From contig JALMQS010000075.1 in assembly GCA_024734495.1 (NCBI GenBank), positions 10,474,757 through 10,538,756 of the forward strand: a stretch of 64,000 nucleotides of DNA, given 5' to 3'. The position numbers and the translations under genes are program-made. The DNA comes from Forficula auricularia (Eukaryota > Arthropoda > Insecta > Dermaptera > Forficulidae). Below are positions 1 to 9,779 of this stretch, in pieces (position 1 is the stretch's first letter; the number at the start of each line of letters is the position of its first letter). A model generated the notes under the pieces. The model worked only from the letters and a program-made list of their open reading frames with translations, ran no database searches and was not told where the DNA came from.

Positions 1-1680
1 ATCCTACGGACTTATTGAATGACCTAATATTTTTTATAGTAAAATTATTTAACAAATTTTTAACAGTGTAGAGTGTAGATACTATAAAAATAAAATTTTA
101 TATTATATTTATAAAGCATTACTATACAAGTTTACAATATTATAACGAAATCCTCTACATTTCAAAATAACTTATTTCATATACATTAAAGTGAACCATG
201 ATCAACTAATTTTATACAAATTTTAATTTATATAAGTGAAAGTAAAAAAAAAGATTAATTTTCTTTTGATAGAAATTTCTCGATTAAACTCCCTGTCATT
301 CCATTTTTATCCGACTCTCTCAATATTAAGGGTGATTTTAAAGTGAGTTGATTTGATTTCCCATTTAGATTGTTTCATATTTTATCGTAAACTGCACAAA
401 TATCAAACATGTCAATTTCATGTTTGACTGAGTCTGATTTTCATTTAGAAAAAAAAATTAAACGCGATATTAATTTTAGAAGTGTTTTTCTTCAAAATGT
501 AATTTTAAATCAACTGTGATAATTGATAACAAATTTAATTTCCGTCCAATCAAACAAACAATATTAGTTTTAGATTGTTATTTTGATATATAAATTCAAT
601 GTAGCTATACTAGAGAGAAAGGAGAAATTTCAAGTTTTTGTTTTCCTTTAGTCATTAAAAAGTTGTCCTTTCTGTTTTATGGACCTGATATGAATCAAAG
701 AAAACCATAAAAACAAATGAAACTACGATACAACTAAAGGGTCTCATGTCTTTTAGATTAAGAAAATACTTATTAAATAGATTAAACTAGTATTAGGTAC
801 TTATGGGTTTTTGTTTCCTAACATTTAAACAGAGATGTTGATGTTTTGTGTTTGCTTAAAGGATTTTCATCCAAGTCGTTTATGGTAGCTATTTGTAAAT
901 TACATTGATGGGGAAATCCAAGAGAAAATTTCACAATATCCTGCCCGCAGATTTTTGAATTAGATACTTTTTTGTTGATATTGTAGAACGACGGTCAAAT
1001 TTTAATTAATAGAAATGTATCGGTTTTCGATCAACACCTGATACCCCTTACCGTTTTTCACAAAGCTTTATATTGTTTATAAGACCATTGATAGTAGTGG
1101 ACTAAATCTCTAAAGAAATCTAGTTCTTTGATGGAAGAGATAATATTTAATTATGTGTTTAAATTGTAATTATATGTCACAGGTTATCCAATTGACACGA
1201 AACGCTATTTGTGACACTTGCATTCAAAACAACTCTTCTGACATATAATTAAAAATTATTCATTCCATCTCGAAACAATTAGATGACAATCTCTCGAACT
1301 CTCGTATTTTCCCTTGAAAAACTAACAATTATAATGAGAGAAAAACAAACTCGTAATAAAATAATTTTTTGAAACGGCATTTTGAGAGGCTTACTTATGA
1401 ATTAAAAAATGAGTGATACTGAAAAAGAAATCATTTTTTCAAGATTTCTAAAATAGTACAAAAGCATACCTTATATTCTCATGTATCTAAAGTTTCTTCA
1501 TGTTTATAAGAATTAAGACGTAGATTATTTCAGAATGAAGTGAAAAATTTTGATTAAACCAATATAGTGATTTTTGTATTTTTGGTCCCACGAGGGCCCT
1601 GATTTATCACATTTTACTAATTAAAGTATCGACTAGCATACTCAATAAGATTTAAGATAATGTATACTTTATATTTGTCC
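1..1680. other. AT-rich DNA with no recognised feature
   Basis: I see no open reading frame of note, no clear inverted repeat and no recognisable transposon end here. The sequence is AT-rich with short A and T runs, like the rest of the unannotated DNA in the window. Confidence 0.5.
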
Positions 1681-2024
1681 GCCTCCCTGGTGTAATGGTC
1701 AGCATCTCTGACTGGCAACTCGGAGGTATCGGGTTCGATTCCCGGCTATACCCAGACATTTTTTCTGTAAGTATAGGGTTTGGTAATAAAAATTAAGTGG
1801 GAGATAAATTTAACCTAATTTATCGCGCGGAGAATTTACCACTTCTCGAAGCCCTTAAAAACTTAGTAAATTGGAGTGTATCTAACTTTCTGAGATTTGG
1901 CTCGTGATCCCGGCTTCTTTCCTTCTACTCTTTTCTTTTCACGATGGAGGGGCCATCCCATACAGCCCTTTAGGGGATGCACCTTCTGGTGTATCTCCTT
2001 CTCACATCAATATCATTAAAAACA
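1681..2024 (+). mobile_element. tRNA-headed SINE with LINE-derived tail
   Basis: The first 73 bases look like a tRNA. A box A (TGGTGTAATGG, 1688-1698) and a box B (GGTTCGATTCC, 1732-1742) are present, and a T arm of five pairs with a 7-base loop lies at 1729-1745. The 7 bases before box A (1681-1687) do not pair with the 7 bases after the T arm (1746-1752), and the only well-paired anticodon stem leaves an 8-base loop, so it is a pol III promoter head rather than a working tRNA. The last ~90 bases (from about 1938: ACGATGGAGGGGCC, then TTTAGGGG, GGTGTA and CTCCTTCTC) match the 3' tail of the LINE ending at 5633. A SINE using that LINE's machinery is the natural reading. Confidence 0.75.
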
Positions 2025-3457
2025 AATATATATACCTAATATATTTTTAAAAAAATTTTAAAAAAAGTTCCAAAAATTTTCTTTACTTTAATGTATACTT
2101 GGTTTACCTGTCGTGGATCTGCTAAAAAGGCCATGCCATTGCTTAAAAGTAAACAATTTTATTAAAAAGTATCCTTTCATTTTTTGGGCTTGACTATATC
2201 CACTCGCATGAGACGAGATTCCATGAGGTTGACTAGAAATTTAAAACTTAAAAAATGATCCAAAATTTGGTAGTTTTAAAACTACGTAAAAACGATTCGG
2301 AAATTAGGTGTTACAAAGTTGTGAATTCTGATGAGATCATCTCATTAATAATGTCAAATTTAGATGTTTTGGCCGAAACTTTATGCTAATCAATTCAACC
2401 ACCAATGTATTAATTTTAAAATATAGATGTATTTTCTACATATTATGAATTCAATCCCAACCTCCTGTTTGTCAACATTCTAGAGATCTAATTTTAGTTT
2501 AAGGTCACCATTAGTATCACTACTCGGTAGACTATTTTCTATAATAAATTTACTTTTATTTATTAAATAAAATTGAAAGAAAAAGTAAAATATTTTCAAG
2601 GTTTTATATATTCTTTGGAAATTAATTTTTAATTTCCCTTTCATTGCAAAGCATATAAAGATATATGATATAGGTAGGTAAAGCATTGCGAGAAGTTTAA
2701 TTTGCAATGTATTTAATCTCCAAAAGTATAAAATAAAATTTCACTAGACACATCATTGTAAGTGATAGAATTCGATGCCCTTAAGATATAGAAGCTGAGC
2801 TTAGGCGTTAAAGCACAAAAAAGAAATAACGCAAAAATTCACTGGTCTTATGTGTGCATGTACCACTATATCTTAAAATCAGGGCAATTAAATTTGAAAC
2901 TCTAGCTAATCGAATCATTCAGCAAAGGTATGGTAAACTTTCGGCCAAAATCGACCTACCCCTTATACTCCTTTACTTGAAGGTTGGGATGTTTTTTATT
3001 TTTTATTTCTTTTACTCAAAAATAGTTCCTATGATTTTTTTAAAAAATTGCTGTGTTTAACAAGTATTACAAAGTTCTATGAGGTCTTTTTTATCTCGAT
3101 TGAAACATTGCGTAACGATTAATTTGAAACAGGAAAACTTAATAAGATGATTTCTAAGACGAGGAGGTTATAAGTGCATACACCAGTTGATTTTGTGTCT
3201 AAACGGTTCAATCTGAAAATCTAAAACCCGAAAGAAAAATGTGTCATACAAACTTTGCTCCAAATTTTAGCTTAAGAGCTTCCCAAATAACGATTCGATT
3301 TTTTCCTATTTTTGGGATTTGGGTCCAAATTCTAGTAGGTTTTTTGTAATGGGAATGAATACAAATCTTTACCAGCTTTTTGACCTCGAGTTATTATGTG
3401 TATCATAATCCAGACACACAAACAGAAATATATTTATCTGATTGAATTTTACGAATT
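2025..3457. other. AT-rich DNA with no recognised feature
   Basis: Nothing identifiable. Short open frames at 2480-2707 (minus) and 2854-3060 (plus) are low-complexity and look like chance frames in AT-rich DNA. Confidence 0.5.
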
Positions 3458-3646
3458 TATTCAAATGTTTATCTTAAGGGATCTTTCGAGGATATTTATT
3501 CTCTTGGGTGGTTCTTATTTTCTTTTTAATCAAATATAACTTGGTGTTATGTTTAATTATTAAAAAAGAAAATGAGAACCATTCAAGAGAATAAATATCT
3601 TCCCTCGAAAGATCTCTTAAGATAAATAAACATTTGAAAATTTGTA
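3458..3646. repeat. Foldback (inverted repeat) element
   Basis: Two arms of about 80 bases face each other. The left arm contains TTTATCTTAAGGGATCTTTC and GAATAAATATCCTCG-type sequence as its complement; the right arm contains GAGAATAAATATCTTCCCTC and GATCTCTTAAGATAAA. They are separated by a ~20-base loop near 3536-3556. It resembles the other foldbacks in the window, but I see no ribozyme core in it. Confidence 0.75.
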
Positions 3647-3868
3647 TGATATTTAAAAATAATTTTTCTTCTTATTTCAAAAATATCTAAACATAATACG
3701 TAAGATGAAAATTTGAGTGTCTTGTCTCTTTGATAAAGTGGATGGAAATTTTTTTTCAAAAAAACAACAACTTCTGGGTTTCATACCTGTATTTTAATTA
3801 TATGAGAATTTATTTATTTAAGGACAATTTTATCAAAGATCTGAGTAGGTTATTATGTATATATTATA

Positions 3869-3932
3869 TGTCAGAAGTTTTCGCCGTGATAGCACTCGGA
3901 TTCGACTCCTGAGGGAGCGAAACCTTCTGACA
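3869..3932. repeat. Short hairpin with a box-B-like core
   Basis: TGTCAGAAGTTTTCGC at the left pairs with GCGAAACCTTCTGACA at the right with one mismatch. The loop contains GGATTCGACTCC, which resembles a pol III box B, so this may be a folded remnant of a tRNA-like sequence. It abuts the Helitron start exactly. Confidence 0.45.
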
Positions 3933-4406
3933 TCTATATAAATAAAAATGTACTGTTACGCTTAAGTGATAGGTTGAAGGATTCCGAAAGTTCTTCACCG
4001 ATTTCTTTGAAATTTTCACACAATATTCCATTCAAATACACGAATGTTTTTATAGATATCACACCTGTGGCATTCAAAAATATTTTTTGAGGAAACAACG
4101 CCAGCGCCTCTCTGGGGAGTAAAAGCAAACAAACAAGATGGCCGATAATAGCTTTTTGGAAATCTTTCAACTGTCAATATTATTTTTGGTTAAGGGAACA
4201 ATTTTGACAAGTAATATATAATTCATTTACTGTTTTAATACCTATTCTATAATTATTTGAATTTTCAATTTATTTTCAAAACTATTATTATTTAAATATA
4301 TTTAAAAATCGGGCCAGCTATTATCTATATAAATTTTAACCATAAAACGACACGCTCCCTGCCAGGGGTTAGGTGACGCCGGGCCGAAGGCCCGAACGTC
4401 AGCTAG
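3933..4406 (+). mobile_element. Non-autonomous Helitron
   Basis: The 474-bp unit begins TCTATATAAATAAAAATG, a common Helitron 5' end. It finishes with a GC-rich hairpin (CGGGCCGAAGGCCCG, about 4379-4393) followed 9 bases later by the terminal CTAG (4403-4406). The base before is A and the base after is T, as expected for Helitron insertion between A and T without target duplication. It contains no Rep/helicase coding sequence, so it would depend on an autonomous copy. Confidence 0.8.
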
Positions 4407-4514
4407 TATAGGGTGTTTTTTTTAGAGGTATAGAACTTCGAATTGAAATAAAACACAAGAAAATCGTTTTAATGTCCATCAATTTGGCTTTATTGGAAGG
4501 ATAATTTTATGCCA

Positions 4515-4986
4515 TTAATGTTTAAATATGATTTCGGGCATGTAGCGCCGCGGCTGTCGAATAAATCCAATTCTACAGGTCCAATTTTCAACCACTTTTT
4601 CGAGCATATGGGGCCGTATGTTGGCAATAACGCCACGAATGTTGGCTTCCAAGTCCCCTAACGTTTCTGGTTTGTTGGCGTAGACGAGCGACTTCACATA
4701 TCCCCAAAGAAAATAATCCAATGGTGTCAAATCACACGATCTTGGTGGCCAATTGACAGGTCCATTCCGCGAAATTATGCGCTCATCGGAATCGTGACGT
4801 GCGCTGTGTGGCATGTAGCGCCGTCTTGTTGGAACCACAACTCATCCACATTCATGCCATCCAATTCGGGAACAAAATAGTCGGTTATCATGGCTCTATA
4901 CCGGTCTCCATTAACGGTAACTGACTCTCCAGCATTATTTCGGAAGAAGTATGGCCCAATGACTCCACCAGCCCATAGAGCACACC
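4515..4986 (-). pseudogene. Mariner transposase, C-terminal half (broken)
   Basis: Mariner transposases cut and paste DNA using a DDD triad in an RNase-H-like fold. The minus strand from 4986 down encodes WCALWAGGVIGPYFF, then ELWFQQDGATCHTA with the second catalytic Asp. After a frameshift and apparent short deletion near 4780-4830 it continues DERIISRNGPVNWPP and RSCDLTPLDYFLWG with the third Asp, ending IGFIR...EIIFKH. The preceding codons (VNKQNCRIWSEE...HPQKLTV) lie at about 5640-5730, on the other side of the LINE insertion. The N-terminal helix-turn-helix region and the first Asp are absent. The protein cannot be made intact. Confidence 0.85.
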
Positions 4987-5633
4987 AAGCTGCAGCGCGC
5001 AAGCTTGGTCTCCTATTTAGGTCTAGACGCTGTTATACTCCCAGTCAACTCCTTATGCTGTATAAGGCTCAAATTCGTCCCTGTCTCGAATATGGCTCTC
5101 ATCTGTGGAGGGGTGCCTCCAAGCATTCTCTTGCCACACTGGATGCAATTCAGAAGCGAGCAATTAAACTAATAGGAGAACCGGCTCTAACCAACTCACT
5201 CGACTCCCTGGCTCACCGAAGAGCCGTTTCTGCCCTTTCCCTGTACTACAGATACTATCACGGTGTCTGTTCAGTCGAGCTGAAATCAATTATCCCCCCT
5301 AATGCCCTCTTTGCGCGAAGCACGCGGTTTTCTAACGCTCAGCACCCCTTCGCTGTCAAATTGGATAAATTTCGAACAAGCGCTTTCGCCAACTCTTTTA
5401 TCCCTTTGACCTCCAGAGACTGGAACTCGCTCCCTGCCACCATCTTTCCCGCGACCTATAACCTTCAGCTATTTAAGACCCGTATCCACAGATACCTTCG
5501 ACCCCCGCCCAACCCATAAAATTCTTTCTTCTTCTTTTCACGATGGAGGGGCCAACCCAGGCCTTTAGGGGTTGCACCTTTTTTGGTGTAACTCCTTCTC
5601 TCATCATTATCATAAAAAAAAAAAAAAAAAAAA
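4987..5633 (+). mobile_element. 5'-truncated jockey/CR1-like LINE with poly(A) tail
   Basis: This LINE fragment is nested in the mariner between the codons for KLTV and WCALW. It starts inside the reverse-transcriptase thumb region and ends in a 20-base A run (5614-5633) after a 3' UTR containing CACGATGGAGGGGCC. The host sequence resumes with no clear target duplication and about one base lost. Truncation at the 5' end plus an A tail is the usual product of incomplete target-primed reverse transcription. The same family recurs in pieces at 8.6, 26.3, 43.7 and 62.3 kb. Confidence 0.85.
4989..5519 (+). pseudogene. LINE reverse transcriptase, C-terminal fragment
   Basis: The frame open from 4989 to the stop at 5519 encodes about 176 residues typical of the end of a jockey/CR1-type ORF2: AAARKLGLLFRSRR, LYKAQIRPCLEYGSHLW, LDAIQKRAIKLIGEP, SLDSLAHRRAVSALSLYYRY, then a C-terminal PRxW-like stretch SFIPLTSRDWNSLPATIFP. 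The catalytic palm with the FADD box and the endonuclease are absent by 5' truncation. The frame reads on upstream to 4890 only because the antisense mariner happens to be open; that part is not LINE sequence. Confidence 0.85.
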
Positions 5634-5960
5634 CAGTCAGTTTTTGTGGATGTAATGGCGTCTCAAGGGTCTCATGTGGATTCTCTTCACTCCAAATGCG
5701 GCAATTTTGCTTGTTGACGTAGCCAACATTCGTGGCGTTATTGCCAACATACGGCCCCATATGCTCGAAAAAGTGGTTGAAAATTGGACCTGTAGAATTG
5801 GATTTATTCGAGCCAGCCGCGGCGGCCACATGCCCGAAATCATATTTAAACATTAATGGCATAAAATTATCCTTCCAATAAAGCCAAATTGATGGACATT
5901 AAAACGATTTTCTTGTGTTTTATTTCAATTCGAAGTTCTATACCTCTAAAAAAAACACCC

Positions 5961-6107
5961 GATATAATACTATATATATGTGTCTAGAATAATTTGCCGC
6001 AACGGTGACGTAATGCTGCCGAGAGAGAGCGTCATCAGTATATTTGGGGCAAATTTGAAATATAATCGTAATTTGGACTCAAATTTCGAAATGAAAGACT
6101 CCAATTG
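5961..6107. other. Spacer between mariner and R2-like element
   Basis: AT-rich sequence with a short GC-richer patch (CTGCCGAGAGAGAGCGTCATC). No feature recognised. Confidence 0.4.
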
Positions 6108-7001
6108 ATTTTATTTTATTTATTGGGCCTCCGAGGAGCGGGCCGCCTCTTACAAGAAAATCCAAGATTATTACACAAATTTACCCACAAATCCTTCACA
6201 CTTTCGGCTTCAGAACAAATTAATTCAGATTCAGAGCGGGTGGCTGAGAGAGCCAGGATTAATCCTGGCTCACATTTCACATTTCTTTTTTTTTTTATTC
6301 ACAAAAAATAATCATACGCCACCCGATCTCCATGTTCTTCTGCCGAAAGTGTAAAAATTAAGAAGAGATCCCCTCATCGCCCTATATGTCAAATCGTTTA
6401 TTGTTTTTTGGGATATACCCAGGGCGATGAGGGACTCCACCGCTTTATGCCACCACACTCCCTTCCACGAGAGTGTGATGGCCTCGACCCTGACCGAGCC
6501 CGCCCCGACGCCAAATCGCTCCGCAATATTATCTACCAGACTGGAGTTGCCCCTATATTTTTCTATTTTGTTTCGGTGGGCAACACCCAGTCCTGCAAGC
6601 GCGGAGACGATCTGGACGTCCAAAACCCACACCACCCCCGCCGCATCCTTTGCCACGATGTCTGGCTTTCTATTGCCCGCCGAGCTGGAGTACAAGTACT
6701 CCAACTCGACACGCATTCCCTTTTTGATCAAATCGTCGGCCAGACATCGTACCACAGCGTCATGCCTCTTAACCCGCCCATCCGCGGTCCTATCACAACA
6801 TTGGATAATGTGCGCGGTTGTCTCAGTTCGTCTGCACCCAGCCCGGCACATCGGGGGCCCCTCCGGCCGTCTTCCCCTGCTGGTTCTTACGGCTGAAGGA
6901 AGGGACCCCGATCTCAGCCTACAAAATTCTATAAAAGTATTGTTTTTGATTACTCCTGGGCGCAGCATCCAATTATATGAGTTCTGATGTTTAAGAAACA
7001 T
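6108..7001 (-). mobile_element. R2-clade LINE, 5'-truncated 3' end
   Basis: Minus-strand element consisting of the last ~230 codons of an R2-type ORF and a ~200-base 3' UTR. Read on the minus strand, the UTR ends near 6108 with repeated AATAAA-like units, which I take as the 3' terminus. A second A-rich run sits just after the stop codon (about 6285-6301), so the exact end is uncertain. R2 elements usually sit in 28S rRNA genes; no rDNA flanks are visible here, so this is an off-target or dispersed relative. Confidence 0.75.
6312..7001 (-). CDS. R2-like ORF, zinc knuckle and restriction-like endonuclease
   Basis: The 229-residue frame is the C-terminal end of an R2-clade polyprotein. Residues about 16-50 (GVIKNNTFIEFCRLRSGSLP, then TSRGR) match the region after the reverse transcriptase. 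A CCHC-type knuckle follows: CRAGC, then TETTAHIIQCC. The restriction-like endonuclease core is visible as RKPDIVAKD...WVLDVQI, with the K-PD and D residues of the PD-(D/E)XK fold that nicks the target. The frame is open to the stop, so this part is well preserved, but the reverse transcriptase upstream is missing, so the copy is dead on arrival. The GC content is clearly higher than the surroundings. I am confident of the clade and less sure of the exact family. Confidence 0.85.
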   Translation of the reverse strand: MFLKHQNSYNWMLRPGVIKNNTFIEFCRLRSGSLPSAVRTSRGRRPEGPPMCRAGCRRTETTAHIIQCCDRTADGRVKRHDAVVRCLADDLIKKGMRVELEYLYSSSAGNRKPDIVAKDAAGVVWVLDVQIVSALAGLGVAHRNKIEKYRGNSSLVDNIAERFGVGAGSVRVEAITLSWKGVWWHKAVESLIALGISQKTINDLTYRAMRGSLLNFYTFGRRTWRSGGV

Positions 7002-7555
7002 TAAATATATTGATAATTATTACCCCTCCCCCCTTCACCACTCAAAAATTAAATATTCATTTCGCTTTTCTTTGCACACAGAAAAAGAAATCAATCACAT
7101 CTTATTTGATTTATATATTATTTGTTTATTTTTTAATAATTTGCCACTTTTTTATAATTTATTAAAAATCTAAATTTTGTTATTCTTATTTTTTGATTTT
7201 TACAAAATTAAACGTCTTAGGACACGCATGCCCATATGAGTTTCTAATTGCAATACTGGAGCAGCCTGTCATACAAACAACACCTGATCTGTTTTAAATA
7301 TTTGGAGCCTTATATCGATTATCGATCCCAAATTAAAAAAAAAAGATATAATATAATTCTCCTCCTCACACGATCCCACTTATTTAAATAAATCTACATA
7401 TTTCCACACAAAAAATATCACAATGCTGTAGATTATAGAAAAAAAACACTTCCAGATTCATATCTATAGCCTCATTTCTGTAGCTGTGTCAGGACGAAAA
7501 TGAGGCGAAACTTTTAAGAGACTATGTATTTTCGGGAATTTACAGGTATACATTT
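7002..7555. other. AT-rich DNA with no recognised feature
   Basis: Contains pyrimidine-rich patches (CCCCTCCCCCC near 7023) and A/T runs. Nothing identifiable. Confidence 0.4.
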
Positions 7556-7668
7556 GGAGTGTGGTTTTTTAAGAGGAACAAAATTTTTGGACCGAGACGC
7601 CGCCCGCCAGGGCACCAGCCCGGAGGGCCGAGCTTCGAGGCGTGCCGAAGGCACGCACGAAAAGCTCG
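7556..7668 (+). mobile_element. Inverted-repeat element end followed by a Helitron-like 3' hairpin
   Basis: 7556-7595 (GAGTGTGGTTTTTTAAGAGG and on) matches the outer end of the long inverted repeat at 18.06-18.56 kb. It is followed by a GC-rich tract and a hairpin CGTGCCGAAGGCACG (7641-7655), then AGCTCGT, which parallels the CTAG end of the Helitron at 4406 but reads CTCG. It may be a mutated Helitron end. No start was found. Confidence 0.45.
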
Positions 7669-8639
7669 TATATACATCATAATCTACTAATTGATGAAAT
7701 TGTCCTTAAATAAATAAAGCTAGAATTGGTACATAAACAGCAAGAAGTTTTGGCCTTATGAACTATGAATCCTTATTTTCTCTTCTATATACTCTAGCAT
7801 TAACTTTTTGCAGTATTTTCGCGAAACAACTACTTTAAATAAATAAATTCTGTTATAAATAATACTTATGGTAAAAAAAAAAAAAACATTGAGTAAATTT
7901 CATAGACCGGTTGGAGATTCATATTTATAAATAAATAAGAAATAATTTTCTAATGAATTAGGATTTTTTTTTAATTTTAAACATTTTTCTGCTAGCCCAT
8001 TTGTAAGCTAAATTAATGAAATTCCATTACGCTCTCGCTCTCAGTAAAAATGGCTTGCAATTATTATTTTTTCGGCACGAGGGGCCAGAACATGTTTTAA
8101 TAACAGCTTGCCTGATAAAAATGACCTGCTCATTCATTTTTATCAATGTTTGATTTTTACACCATTTATTTTGGACATTTACTAAACGATCTACATTTAT
8201 ACTAGCACAAATCATACCCGGTAACGTTTAATTTGTCTTCGATATATTTTATTTAAAAATCAGATTTTTCAACTCCATTCAAAAAAGAAATAAAAAGAAA
8301 AAACAAAGATTGACAAAGTCTTAGTGTTAATAAGTTAATATACAAGACTTTTTTTTTTTTATAAATTTTATTAAACCAATTATTTTACATTAATTAATGT
8401 ATACCTTGTATTTTAGCTTCAATTTCGAGATTGCTTCTCCACCATCGAGTGTCCTTATTCATATTTAGTCCGTGTTTTTAATAAGAGGAAAAATCTAATT
8501 AGATAAAAAAACCTCTTTTCCGATAATTATTTAATTCCATTATTCCCCAATCAAGTCGATTGGTTAATCTTCCTTCCTCTCTCTCCTCTACTCCCACACA
8601 AGACTTTTAAATTCAAGCTTTAAATATAAGAAATATTAC
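7669..8639. other. AT-rich DNA with no recognised feature
   Basis: Long A runs near 7875 and T runs near 8350. No element ends or coding potential recognised. Confidence 0.4.
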
Positions 8640-8845
8640 AAAGATTCATTTGGGAGAAACAAGCGATTTTGTGGTCAAATTGGATACAAAAAATCGAACA
8701 AACGACTTCGTCAAATTGTACATCCTTAGGTTTGGAAATTCCATCCAGATTACACTTGTCCTTCTTCCCACAATCTTCAGTCGTTTAAGGTCTGCATCCA
8801 CAGGTACCTACGACTTCAACCAAACCCCTGAAGAGAGTCAACCAT
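8640..8845 (+). pseudogene. LINE C-terminal fragment, decayed
   Basis: Encodes FVVKLDTKNRTNDFVK followed by sequence aligned to the end of the 5-kb LINE ORF (FAVKLDKFRTSAFANSFIP), and ends with GCATCCACAGGTACCTACGA, the counterpart of its last codons. The middle is shifted out of frame and the poly(A) tail is gone. Confidence 0.65.
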
Positions 8846-8971
8846 AACTTATTAGTAAATACCATAGATGTTTAAGTTTAATTATTATTGTTATTCAGTT
8901 CCATTATTTAGATATTAGATGTGACAAATCAGAGGAAAAAAGAAACAATTAAACACAGTGTTAAAACATGC

Positions 8972-9020
8972 GATCAATTGCGACGTTTCGCCAATTTATT
9001 ATGGCTTCATCAGGCTCTTG
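8972..9020 (-). ncRNA. Hammerhead ribozyme motif (Penelope type)
   Basis: On the minus strand the order is CTGATGA, a stem II of GCCA and TGGC around an A/T loop, then GAAAC and GTC. These are the invariant parts of a hammerhead: the CUGANGA box, the GAAA box and an NUH cleavage triplet. Stem III is minimal, as is known for hammerheads in Penelope-like elements, which are thought to act as dimers. Stem I is not convincing by eye. No coding sequence is attached. Confidence 0.7.
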
Positions 9021-9061
9021 AACAAATTTATAAAAGACTTCGTCATTTATTTTCTTACCAA

Positions 9062-9222
9062 TTAGAATACATATATATATACTAATATGAACACACTTGT
9101 TTATATCACTATTAATTATTTAGAGTGGCAATGGATTTTACCAGACCAACTGTACACTTTCGTCTAAATAATTAATAGTGTTGTATAAATGTGTTCATAT
9201 TTGTATATATATATATACAGGG
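9062..9222. repeat. Foldback, about 55-base arms
   Basis: Left arm ATATGAACACACTTGT...CACTATTAATTATTTAGA pairs with right arm TCTAAATAATTAATAGTG...AAATGTGTTCATAT. The loop contains TGGATTTTACCAGACCAAC. It lies about 50 bases from the hammerhead motif and may belong to the same Penelope-derived insertion. Confidence 0.7.
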
Positions 9223-9779
9223 TGGTGACTTGGCCGACGCAGCATAGCGATTACAATGTTAATTTTTGAATGTGCATTTATTTGCTCCCCTAATTATTTT
9301 AGAGTTAAAGTTCTTATAGGTTTTTTGTAGGGAAAAAAATACTGAATCCGAACATATTTTTGTTTTCAAATTTTGAAATTTCTGAACCGTAATAATCAAC
9401 ATTATAAATAATTGTATTTTTACAAAAATCACTGAGGCCATTGGATTATTAAAACAAACAAGGCAATTTCATTTGCTGTTTCTAAGTGACGTTTGTTATA
9501 TTTGAACTTTTTAAAATCAGTTCTTATTAGAATTTATTGATTACCATAATGAGAAACTCGTTAAATTTGAATAGGCTGAGTTTTGTATTCGTCATTGATA
9601 AATAAAAATAGTAGATTCACGTAGATGAAGTTTAGAACGAGCTTTTAAATTTTCACAAGAATAATCAACGAAATTATAAGTAATATTTTTAAACGTAATT
9701 AAAACAATAAAATTATTAAGGTAAACAGAATTTAATTTTTTAACATAATTAACAAATACATAAAATTATAACAAAAAAT
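9223..9779. other. AT-rich DNA, no recognised gene
   Basis: The sequence GGGTGGTGACTTGG near 9219 resembles a transposon terminus and could be the far end of the element containing the transposase relic at 9.8-10.2 kb, but I could not prove it. Confidence 0.35.

Larger units (their letters stand above)
4411..5960 (-). mobile_element. Rearranged mariner with inverted 3' arms and a nested LINE
   Basis: Both ends are the same mariner 3' end in opposite orientation: 4411-4647 and 5721-5960 are near-perfect inverted copies, each starting GGGTGTTTTTTTTAGAGG and each running into the C-terminal transposase codons. Inside, the minus strand reads 5640-5720 (VNKQNCRIWSEENPHETLE), then a LINE insertion (4987-5633), then the rest of the transposase. 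The 5' terminal part of a normal mariner is missing and has been replaced by the inverted 3' arm. TA lies just left of the element; the right side reads GATA, so the target duplication is not clean. Confidence 0.85.

Noticed and set aside
1681..1753. Functional tRNA gene
   Set aside because: Box A and box B are good, but the acceptor strands do not pair and the anticodon loop has eight bases; a LINE-type tail follows, so it is a SINE head.
4890..4986. N-terminal extension of the LINE frame
   Set aside because: This part is antisense mariner transposase; the LINE starts at about 4987.
5473..5862. Minus-strand 129-codon protein
   Set aside because: It reads antisense through the LINE tail and across mariner pieces; only short mariner segments are genuine, and these are covered by the mariner entry.
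6408..6987. Plus-strand proteins over the R2-like region
   Set aside because: They are shadows of the well-supported minus-strand R2 frame.
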